From: Cladorhizidae sp. MBARI D1340-BT2
Lineage: Eukaryota; Porifera; Demospongiae; Poecilosclerida; Cladorhizidae
DNA: 64,000 nucleotides
Assembly: GCA_028752905.1 (NCBI GenBank)
Contig: JAQNBH010000004.1
Coordinates: forward strand, 38,496,336-38,560,335
Direction: 5' to 3'
Part shown: positions 13,265-22,560 of the stretch, one piece after another
Numbering within the stretch: the first letter of the stretch is position 1
How the letters are laid out: every line of letters starts with the position of its first letter
Notes under the pieces: generated by a model
What the model saw: the letters and a program-made list of their open reading frames with translations, nothing else
What the model was told of the DNA's origin: nothing
Databases searched by the model: none
Made by a program: the position numbers and the translations under genes

Positions 13265-14444
13265 AAAAACAGTTAGGCCTGTGGTTGTGGGTGGTGGATC
13301 GGGTTGAGGTTGCCTCATGTCGTGGTAGGTGGGGGTAAGCGGTCGCTCTTGTGGGATCGGGGCATCCGGAAGGGGGGAGTATGGGGTCTGGGACGTGGGT
13401 TTCGTCTGGTGCGGGGTGTATCGTCAGAGGAATCTGCGGTTTCTGGTGGTGAGTCTGCCTGAGCCGTCTGTGCAAACAGAGTACTGATGGTATTGGAGGA
13501 CTTCTACGACCGTGCCTGTCTTGTCCCACTTGTTGGGGTGGCGGCCAGTCTGGATTTGGACCAGTACAGTGTCGCCGCACTTGAGGGGGGAGAGGCCCTG
13601 GGTGTGTTCGTCCCATCGTGTTCGGCCCGTGATGGCTCGTTTGGAGAGTGCCCTCTCGCGGAGATCGAGACGGTCGGACAGTCTGTGTGACGCCGATAGC
13701 AGTCTGAGATGCCGGGGTGGAGGTCATGGGGGGTCTGCCAAAGAGGCAAGTGGTGGGAGACATCTTGGTCTCAGGATCCGGTCCATTCCTGTACTGCAAT
13801 AGGGCCTTGTGGAACTTGTCGGAGAGGGCGCCGTCTGGGCCGGTGTTTCCGGCGATCAGTCGCTTCATGGTTTTCACTTCAACTTCGGCCCGGCAGTTTG
13901 CATGAGGGTTGTATGCCGACGATATTCAATGGTGCACTCCCCAGTTGGCCAGGAAGGCCCTGGTTGTGTGGAAGGCGAATTCTGGGCCGCCGTCTGACGT
14001 AAGTGTGTCGGGTATCCCGAAGGTTGAGAACGTGTCTCTGAGCGTCTGGGTGAGGCCTGTTGCTCCGTCTCTAGACATGGTGACGACTGGCCAGTTGGAG
14101 AAGCGGTCCACCAGGACAAGGTAGGTGACCCCTTGGTGGTGAAAAAAATCTGTGCATATGTGCTGGAATGGGTAGATGGGTTCCACTGGTTTGATGGACG
14201 GCATGGTGGGTTAAGAGGGGGCGTTGCCGTTGCATACGGCGCATCTGTCTCTGGTGGCCGCAATATCTTTGGTTATCCCTGGCCAGAATATGGAGGCTTT
14301 TGCCCGTGCGGTCATCTTGCTGACGGCTTGGTGAGTTGCATGGAGTGCGTCGAGGCAGGCAGATCGTAGCTCTGTTGGGATAATGATCCTGTCCCCGCGG
14401 CAGATGACTCCGTCGACTGTGGAGAGGGCATGGATGAAGGGGAA
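13265..14444 (-). pseudogene. Gypsy integrase, in-frame stops
   Basis: Integrase inserts the DNA copy into the genome. The N-terminal zinc-binding part shows HATH and CAVC (an H-x3-H ... C-x2-C arrangement) around 14210-14340. The core shows the first Asp in ICTDFFHHQG, the second in LTSDGGPEFAF and the Glu in NCRAEVEVKTMKRL, so the DDE triad is visible. All of this is in one frame, the same as RNase H, interrupted by a TAA at about 14211 and a TGA at about 13926. The C-terminal part runs through the long open frame 12978-13877, which shows the FGRPP motif and then Pro/Thr/Ser-rich low-complexity sequence. The stops are consistent with C-to-T decay. Confidence 0.85.
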
Positions 14445-15263
14445 TTAATCCCGGGTCGTTGGTGGCATGAGGTGCCTTCTTTCTGGCGGCCCGTGTTCGA
14501 TGAGTAGGGAGAGCTTCTGTAGGGACTCGTCTGCTGCAGTGGCGACCTGGAGTGTCTCCCAGTCGAGGGGTATGCCTGTGATGGCGGCGCACAGGGCGGT
14601 TGCAAGGCCGGTGGCGTCGTCCTCGGTGGGGTGAGCGATTGAGATGCCCGCCAGGAGTGTAGTTGGTATCCTGGGGCTGTGGTTGGGGCAAGCCGAGTCG
14701 GGTGCCGTGTTGTCGTCAGGGAGGTTCATCCTGGTTGGGCTGGGGATCCCGGTTGGGTGGTGTGAGAGGGCGTCACTTGTATAATTCTCGCGCCGGGAAT
14801 GTGCACCATCCGGAATCTGTACCTGAGTGTTTTCTCCTTCAGATTGCGTAACCTTGTGTTTGGGATGTCCTCCAAGGAATCGATCGCCGAAGAGCTTCAA
14901 GAGGGGCTTGTGGTCGACTGCAATGACAAGGTCACTGCAGCCGAGCACGAAATGGCGAGCTTTGTCAAGCGCGTCCACCACGGCCAGTGCTTCTCCTTCG
15001 ACGGGCGCGTATCTCGACTCTGCTGGTTGGGTGAACCGGGATCCGACTAGGGTAACCTTCCACCCCTCCTGGCAGCAGAAGATCTCGCGGGATGGGCACT
15101 GGCAGTGTTTCTGGAATAGCCAGTACCCAATCCCGTCCTTGCTCCAGTCAGTCGCCAGGCAGGTGGGGAGGTTCTTATCGAAAATCTTGACCCCTTCCTG
15201 GATCCTTGTGCAGATCTCTGTCTTGGAAGCACATCGAATGCTTGCTGGAGATCTGGGCTCCAT
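14445..15263 (-). pseudogene. Gypsy RNase H and linker
   Basis: RNase H removes the RNA strand during reverse transcription. The frame shows LATDWSKDGIGYWLFQKHC with the first catalytic Asp, RYAPVEGEALAVVDALDKAR with the Glu, and VIAVDHKPLLKLFGDR with the next Asp, all in the family order. A poorly conserved linker follows, then the start of the integrase N-terminal region. The frame ends at a TAA at 14445-14447. The same frame then continues into integrase sequence, so this stop is an internal break, not the natural end. Confidence 0.8.
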
Positions 15264-16258
15264 GTGAATGGGGAGGATGGCTTGAGTAGAGAGCGGAAGG
15301 GGGACATCACGGACGTCATGGAGAAGGCATACGCGACCTGGTTGACGAGGCCGAACCAGGCCCGTATGTCTGTGATGCTTGTTGGTGTCGGGAATTCGGA
15401 GATGGCACGGAGGTACTTTCGACAGGGCTTGACCTCTGTCTGGGTTATCTCGAATCCGGCAAATTCGACTTCATCTTGGGCGAAGCAGTACTTGCTCGGG
15501 TTGAGGGTGATGCCGTTTCTCGCACAGATGTCTAACCATTCCGTTGCCTGGTGGAATGCATCCTCAATGGAGCCTGACCAGAGGAGGGCATAATCAATGC
15601 ATTTGGTTTTCTTCTCGACTCCGGCTACGAGGCTGCCATAGCAGGCTGTGTAGGCATCTCCAGAGGCTATGTAGCCCTGTGGTGCGGAGCGATACCGATA
15701 CCGTCCCCATGGGGTGATGAAGGTTGTGAAGTGGCGGTCGGCTTCCACAAGGGCGACGGAGTGGTAACCGTTCCAGGCATCAAAGATGGTCTTCTTGGTG
15801 TGCACTGGAACGGCTCTGGCCTGGTGGAACGGGGACTGTATGTGGTGCATCTCCCGGGTTGTGTGCTGGTTTAATTGTTGAAAATCAATGGTCCGCCTGA
15901 GGGACCCGTTCTTCTTGGTGCATATGACCATTCGATGGCACCAAGTGTCAGGGGTCCCCAGGGGGACCTGCTCCAGGACTCCGAGGCGGACATCCCGGTC
16001 GAGGCCGACCTTTACTTCATCCTGCCAGTGTATAGGGATGGCAATGGGAGTGTGGTAGGTTTGGGGGTGGCTGTGGGGTCGATGTTGAGGCTCAGTGTAG
16101 GGCCGGACATCATGTGGAGGGGTTGGTGCTCGCAGACGTTGAAAGCACTGCCCGCGTACAGGTCCCGTAGGTGCTGCTCGAGCCGACCCCGATTGGCCTC
16201 TGTGGCTGGGAATGGGAGGCTGGTGGGTCTGGGGGGCGGTTATGCCCTGGTTGGGCAT
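15047..16258 (-). pseudogene. Gypsy reverse transcriptase, catalytic Asp lost
   Basis: This is the RNA-dependent DNA polymerase module. Recognisable blocks in order are a substrate-binding segment (VICTKKNGSLRRTIDFQQLN), FDAWNGYHSVAL carrying the first catalytic Asp, TPWGRYRYRSAPQGY, then CIDYALLW where the family has a YxDD-type pair, and FAGFEITQTEVKP in the thumb region. The second Asp of the catalytic pair is Tyr here, so the polymerase is predicted to be inactive. The frame is open for 403 codons. Its C-terminal part (after about 15300) loses similarity because the reading moves to the RNase H frame. A frame change also separates it from the protease near 16260-16310. Confidence 0.85.
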
Positions 16259-16304
16259 GAGCAGGTTTTGGGGGATGTAACTATTGTATCCCGCCCTGAC
16301 TGGC

Positions 16305-17222
16305 TCACCCTTGGGGTCTGAGTTGGGAGCACGATAGGTGACGGAGATCTGGTCTGCGGGATTGTCCGATGGCGTTGATCTGGAGGTCTGGCCTGCGGGT
16401 CCGCTGAGATGATGTCGATTTTGTGTGGGCGTTGTTCCAGCGTCTGTCCCCTTGCCTTGCCTTTTCCCGAGGCGTGCTGAGGGGAAAATCCTTGGGGATC
16501 AGTCCCAGGTCTGCGCAGGTGGCCAGGCTGAGGTACAGCTTGTTGGCGATCTCAGAAAAGTAGATCATCTGTCTCGTTTCGGGGCCTGTGGGGTTGGCCC
16601 TGATCCTGATTATAGCTGCTCCTAGGATCGGCAGGTTGGTGCCGCTGGCCGAGTGCATAATCATGTTTACAGGTATGAGATCTGAGGCTGTGAGACGGAG
16701 CCTGGACAGGAGGCCTGGGCCAGCTAGGCAGCTTTGGCAGCCTGTGTCCGCCATGGCAGTGGTGGCTTGGTTGTGGGTCTCCGTGTGGAGGGTGTGGCCG
16801 TGGTATCTGAAGTCCTCGGCCAGCGCTGATAGTGAGACGTCTACGTGCGGTTGAGGTGGTGACTTCCTCTGGGTCCAGAGCTGGGATATTGGGTCCCAGG
16901 TCTGATGGTGGAGGGTTCCTTCAACCATCATGTCGACTTGTTCGAATATAGCGCTCTCGTGTTCCACGGATTGCCAGCACATCTGGGCAGTATGGTTCTG
17001 TCGACCGCAGGATGAACATGTGGTGGCTCTGGCCCTTGGTTGAGGTGTTCCTCGGGTTGGGGTGGATGTATTCTCTGGTTGGGGTGTGGCCTGGGTGTGT
17101 GGATTGGTTTCGGGTGGGTGTGGCTTTGCCTGGACCTGGTCCAGGGTGTGGGGTGTGGCGTTTCTGCTGACACCTGTAGGTACTGCTGATTGCCTCTCCC
17201 CCTCCATCATCGTCGATGGCAC
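16305..17222 (-). pseudogene. Gypsy zinc knuckle and aspartic protease
   Basis: This frame begins with a Pro/Thr/Gln-rich linker. It then shows a retroviral-type zinc knuckle, CSSCGRQNHTAQMC, with perfect C-x2-C-x4-H-x4-C spacing, the nucleic-acid-binding end of gag. About 85 residues later comes AMADTGCQSC, with the DTG catalytic triplet of a retropepsin-like protease. The expected hydrophobic strand follows (LPILGAAIIRI). The frame itself is open over 305 codons, so this module looks intact, but it is out of frame with both gag upstream and reverse transcriptase downstream. Confidence 0.8.
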
Positions 17223-17942
17223 TCGTGGATGTGGGCGTGGTCATCGACACTGCTGATCGCTTGCCAGCTGTCCGCACCTCCACAAAGCGAATCGTGTCCT
17301 CCACACCCATGTCCTGATCTGGGTGCTTCAGAAGATCTTCCTGTATCTCTGCGTCGGCCAGACCGACGCAAAGCTGATCCGCCACATGCTCCTCCCCTTG
17401 GTTCGAGATGCGGTCACAGCCGGTGCACTTCTTCGTGAACCGGCACAATTCAACTTGGCCATGGAGCCTGGCCGCAAACGCCCTGACTAGTTCTCCCCGA
17501 TCCTGGGACATCCTACTCAGGGCCAACCTGGCCACCTCGGGGTTCTCCTCCCTGACAGCCAATGCTCTGATGGCCTTGAGTAGGTCTGCCTCCGTCATCT
17601 CTTCCAGTTGGGTGGGTCCGATGGCGTTTCTGGTGACATCCCTACGCAACTTGGCGTCACAGCATTCAAGGAGCTGGACTGAGGTGTCTCGGCCTGATAG
17701 CTGCACTGCCTGCGAGTATGATTTCCATCTGATCGTAAAGTAGGACCAACCTTCAGTCGTGCGCCGGATGAGATTTCAGGCCGTTTCACGGGGGCGGGCT
17801 TGGCCTTGGTAGCCCTGCTGTGGGTCATGGCATGGGTTGACAAGACCACTGCCACCACTGCTGGTTCAATACCCGCTGGGGTACTGTAGACACAGCCCGG
17901 GAAAGGACATCTGACAGCTTCAATCGTGGTGGTGCTCTTCAA
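16921..17942 (-). pseudogene. Gypsy gag, frameshifted
   Basis: Gag would form the particle that packages the element RNA. The start at 17942 opens a frame whose first 45 residues carry CPFPGC followed by H-x3-H (STHAMTH), a possible C2H2 finger. Near 17700-17760 the similarity moves to another frame (16921-17706). That frame carries the capsid-like segment WKSYSQAVQLSGRD, then QLLECCDAKLRRDVTRN and ALAVREENPEVARLAL, phrases that I recognise as typical of metazoan gypsy gag. The frame changes again near 17170-17220, where the downstream zinc knuckle lies. The first change looks like an indel. The second could be an indel or a programmed shift, which cannot be told from one copy. Confidence 0.75.
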
Positions 17943-18299
17943 TTGGAATCACCGCGAATTGCACTCTCTGGATGCCTTCCTTTCCTAGGCTGCTGTTGTA
18001 GTTGGCTAATAGAAGCTATACAAGAGTTGTTGCACACATAGAGGATAGCGCCGTACGCCTTTACTTCTTGGATTGAAGTGAATGCAAATATCATGTATGT
18101 CCAAAGCAACAACTGAGTATTGGGTAAAGGGTCAATCAGGTAAGGGGTCGTACGTATACAATGTCCAAGTATACTATACAATGTCCACTAATACGCATCA
18201 TGATCTATAACTTTTTTAGGACAAGTATATTATGAGAATCCTCCCACATAAGCTATTAAATTTTGAGAAAACTGTGAGTGCAAACCAAGGCTCTAAAAT

Positions 18300-18840
18300 T
18301 AACTGCTGGGTTTGGTCCAATGAGGAAGTCTGCTAATGAAAGTTTACTAGAGGCTACTAAGTTTCTAAGTTCCATCCATAGCTTTGGCAAGCCACACAAC
18401 TTACTTGTAGGTAAAATGTTAGTGGTTTTCATTAGAGCACTTCATTGGTAAAATATATAACTACTAGCTATATTTGTAGCTAAAGCTGTTGCATTGGTCT
18501 CTGCTTCATCCAAAAAAGTGAGTCAACAAATGAATCTTGACCCAATAAACTAAGTTCCTAAGGACCCCTATCTTTGGCTAATTAGTTGTTGACATTTTCT
18601 ATAGAGTATTTGAGGCTGTTAGTTACAAACTTATGCTTTAACTGTAGCTGCTGCATTGGTCTAGGCTTGATCCAAAGAGAAGTCTACAAATGAAAATTAC
18701 TTGATTAGCTTCACACAACTTATATGTAAAATATGTTGTGTTTTTCACCATTAGTTCTGTGACAAAGCTATGCATACAATATGCAACTGTATCAACAGCA
18801 GCTGCACTAGTATGGACCAAAGTCTACATTACAATGAACT
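18300..18840. repeat. Internal degenerate satellite, about 150-177-bp period
   Basis: Four successive copies begin near 18303, 18480, 18645 and 18795. Each has a phrase of the type ctgctgg(g)ttggtctagg followed by cttgatccaaagagaagtct. Corresponding three-copy blocks occur in later introns, for example 23095-23490. It is too diverged to align by eye beyond these anchors. Confidence 0.6.
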
Positions 18841-18895
18841 TCTCAAAAATGAAGTTCAAATTTTATTCTCTTGACATTTGGACTAGATGCTCTAC

Positions 18896-18920
18896 CCTTC
18901 ATCATTATTCCTGATGAAGG
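18896..18920. repeat. Intronic hairpin with CTGATGA word
   Basis: CCTTCATCA (18896-18904) and TGATGAAGG (18912-18920) form a perfect 9-bp stem with a 7-nt loop. The right arm lies in a longer phrase (CTGATGAAGGCTAGAGCTC) that recurs in every unit that retains this part of the intron. See the separate finding on its resemblance to a hammerhead or Penelope-associated motif. Confidence 0.5.
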
Positions 18921-21900
18921 CTAGAGCTCAAAATGCAATTTCAAGTAGTTTATTGAGAGTTATTGTAATATTATTAAGTCAACTGAGAGTCAACTGAGAG
19001 TTCATTTAGATTTTTTTAATGTCCTTTAAAAAGAGAAGAGCAACATTATAGTCATCTTGTTAACTATTTTATATGTAGATTTCAGTACCCAGAGATTTCA
19101 TACAATGCATTTTCTTATTCTTGCATTGATAAAGACTCACTAACCATAGTTTTTGTATGCTAGGTATATATTATGAATTATGTATATGTTGCCTAAACCG
19201 TGATTTCCTAGAAAAAGATAGATATGGTAGCCTTGAAAATTGCAAATGCTGCAGTTGCAGTGAGATTATTTGACAGCGCATAACTTGCCAATATAAATAT
19301 TTGGTAGGACAAACATTGCATGGTACTCAATTAGATTGAAAAGAGTATAAAGCCGCAAACTTTAGTAAATATGTAATGATTATAGTTCCAATTGCTTTTA
19401 GAATGGTAGACATGGAGCACACTGGTATATATTTTGTTGTTGCTATAGATCAAGCATAATTATAGTGCAAATTGAAATTTCTACAAGCCCAAGAGGAGCC
19501 ATGCAGGACACCTGCCTTTGTAATAGCGTCCGGTAGATCCTTTAAGGCAGCAACTCAAATTTAAAATTTAAAATTTAAATTTCTTATAACAGTGAATATT
19601 TGGTAATGTTTATTTTTGGGAGAAAACTATCCATTGTATACACCTATTCTCCTCAATCACCTGTCCTCCCTAGTTTGTGAAAAATATGCTAAAGACATCC
19701 AGAATGCTTTATTTACATTGCTATTCATAATTTTTTCCATTCCTTTAATTGGAACATTGTATGCTCTCTTATAAGTTACTCCTATAAGTCGGTGTTCCTG
19801 GTATACCAAATGGGAAACAACACTTCTTGATGGTTTGAAAGATAGCATGGATGCGTGATTCAATCTAAGATCTAAGTAACAACACATTCTCATGAATCAA
19901 ATGTCTAGTATCCAGAGAATAGTAGATCACCTGCAGGGGGGATGTGGTTGTGGCAGACTTTCAATTTCTGAGAAGATGGAAGGAACTGGGATGATAGAAG
20001 TAATTAACTCCTACAATAATATCTACAGTGTCACAAAAGCTGTTAAAAATTATAGAAAGCTTAGCATAACCAGCTAAACTTTCACATATCTACTAATTCC
20101 AGAAACAAGGCTCCCTCTATGCCTTCCTAACATCAGCTTCAACTTTGGGTAGTGCTGGAGCTAAAAAAGGAATTAATAAAATAAAGATCCAGAAATAGGT
20201 AGTCGATGGTATTTTTTTTTTTTTTCAGTACATGCAGATTGTATCTCCCATAGATCCAGAATATTGTACATCTGGAGGTACATTTTAGACTACTTGAAGA
20301 ACTTTGCTTTCTTTCCAGGATAGCGATCTACATAGTCTATCATTTCATTTGCCTTTGATTCTTGCCGACTCATACCCAAGGCTCTTTGAAGGCAGCCAAA
20401 AATCTTCTGGTGTCAGTATTGTGTAGTTGAGCTTTTTGCGGAGAGCGTTAGCTGCATAATATTTTAATACAGGTATTTCCAATTATAAGAAAAACACATA
20501 CATAATATACTAGATACGCTTTAGAAATCACAATGCACATTCGAACACATGCTCATTACTTTCTCACCAGAGGAATCAGAGAAAAAGCCGCCTTTGAGAT
20601 TTTGTTTAGCTATAACTATACCACTGAACAAAACAATTTGCTCTGCAGATCTATAGCAGACATTGACCTCCTGATAGCATGATATTTGGCAATTGTGTGA
20701 TGGCACCATCAGCCAAGAATGTCAAGTGATCTAATTTTAGAGAATTTTTTTTTCTTTTCCCAGTAGCAAATCTACAGCACTGGGCCAGGTGCTCTACTAG
20801 TTTGTTGTGGTTCTGCAGTAGTAATGTCCAGCTCTCATTTGAACAACTATTACTTTGTTGAATTTGCATACATTTATCCAAGGTCTTTATTCAGTCTTAT
20901 CTATCAAAACACCTGATGTTGGATATATTTCTCCACTTGCAAAGCCCAAGGCTATTGGTGATTTTTATTAGCTCACTGGGTTTTACATCAAAGAGATCTT
21001 AAATTTCAGCAATTCGGCCTACATTATTTCTTACTTTTCTTTTGAAAAAGCTCTTAAAACCATTTTGTCATTATATACTCTAGTAAAAATCTTTCATAGA
21101 TGAATACACTTGCTTTGATAAAGAAGTGCTGACCAATGGATCTGATTTTGTGGATACAATGCTGTAGCTACTAAAATCTGTAATACCATAGACTCTGCTT
21201 GTTTTGCACCCTGCTTCGAACTCCAACTTGTAAGGAAACCGGCACAACTGAAAAGCTGAAAATAAACAATATTGCTAAATAATACACACTCACAGAAAAA
21301 TTAAACTAAATACTTTCCATAATTTCGAAACTGAAGACCTAATCTCGTAAGATAGTCAAAGAAGGTTCTCGAACCAGACTAAAAATGACTCAGTCTCTCA
21401 AGGCAGAATGAAGGAACAAGTATCTCACAGTGAACTAAGAATGAACTAGTGGCAAACACAACTGAAGCTTTAGTCTTTTATCCTCAGAAACAGGTTCACT
21501 GCAGAACTATTTGGAAATTCTACATGGTGTTAACTTCTTTTAGCCAATAATGGGAACAATTCTTGTGACAAGCACACTGGTAGCATCATTCACAAGCCAA
21601 AAGTTCAATATCTTGGCATGTCGGAATATGTTTTGTAATTTCATAGGCCATAGAAGAGTTAACTGCACTATTAGAACTCTGGGAAAAGGAATATAATGCC
21701 CTGCAAATGTGCAGCGAGAAACTCGTTGGGATATGACGAACAATTTTAAATGATTGAAGCTAATAATAGACATGCTCAAACTAATAAAATTCTTTTCTAA
21801 AGTAAATTCGTTATTTAGGGGGTGCATTTAATATGCATGTGCACAATTTTAAATATATTGTTATCAGCACTTGTTAGCTAAGAATGCCTAACAAAAACTG

Positions 21901-22230
21901 TTAGCAACAAATGACAACTTTATGTGTGCTAAACCCACCAGAGGCTAACAAGAGTTTAATTTGTGTAGGGTGAGTCATATTGATATAGCCTGACATTTTC
22001 TAGGCTAAATGCATGAATAACACAGCCAAGAATTGCTCCATTGAGTACTATTTTGTGTCGTGTAGAAAATACATAAAACACATTTGCAGTGGATTGCATT
22101 ACCTTCTGACCCATAATTATACACAGGTAAATCTGACTAGTTCAATAATACACTTAATTAAACTCTTGAATATTATACCTCATATTCTAGCTGTCTAATC
22201 GTTTTATGCAATGTTGATATTTTGTCAAAG

Positions 22231-22560
22231 GTCAAGCCCCTTGCATACAAGGATCAATCAGACTTCAAGGAAACACCAATGCTAGTGGACCTGTGGAAGT
22301 CTGCCACATCAATGTCTGGGGAACCGTGTGTTATAGTGGATGGGGACTTGCTGATGCCATAGTTGCATGCAGACAGCTGGGACTCCCTTCTACTGGAGCT
22401 ACTACTCTTTCTCTATCCTCTGTTCCTGGTAGTACAACAGTGAGCTGGTTGACATATGTTAGATGTGTTGGAACTGAGAGCAGTCTCTTTAACTGTAATG
22501 CTCGACCATCTGAAACCAACTGTTACCGCTCCCAATATGCTGGAGTGAGCTGTCAAGAGA
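22231..22560 (+). CDS. SRCR domain exon 1 (A)
   Basis: This internal exon encodes one scavenger-receptor cysteine-rich domain, an extracellular disulfide-rich fold found in receptors and secreted binding proteins. It is bounded by a CAAAG acceptor and an A|GTAAGT donor. Both flanking introns are phase 1, giving 109 full codons from exactly 330 nt. Numbering from the first full codon, the family blocks are SIRL (8-11), VEVC (21-24), VWGTVC (28-33), DAIVACRQLG (41-50), VRCVG (76-80) and YAGVSC (102-107). Eight Cys sit at 4, 24, 33, 46, 78, 88, 97 and 107. Copy-specific residues include Ile5, Gln12, Pro20, Leu39 and Tyr75. An acceptor six bases later would keep the frame and is an alternative. 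Confidence 0.88.

Larger units (their letters stand above)
13260..17960 (-). mobile_element. Ty3/gypsy-type LTR retrotransposon, degenerate, GC-rich
   Basis: The block is sharply more GC-rich than the AT-rich DNA on both sides. On the minus strand it reads gag, CCHC zinc knuckle, aspartic protease, reverse transcriptase, RNase H, integrase, the Ty3/gypsy order with integrase last. No envelope-like gene was seen. Long terminal repeats could not be identified: the flanks at about 12950-13260 and 17960-18200 do not resemble each other by eye. A short pyrimidine run (cttctcc, 13257-13263), which is purine-rich on the element's strand, may be the polypurine tract. The borders given are where base composition and coding similarity end, so they are approximate. 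Frameshifts and stops make it non-autonomous. Confidence 0.85.

Noticed and set aside
13709..15593. Plus-strand open frames over the gypsy element (up to 148 codons)
   Set aside because: GC-rich DNA gives long open frames by chance on the opposite strand. The minus strand carries the real motifs.
12950..18220. Long terminal repeats of the gypsy element
   Set aside because: The two flanks were compared by eye and do not match. A short repeated tatacaatgtcca near 18155-18190 is on one side only.
22331..22519. Minus-strand open frames over each SRCR exon (62 and 63-90 codons)
   Set aside because: They are shadows of the plus-strand SRCR exon, which has family motifs, splice sites and constant phase.
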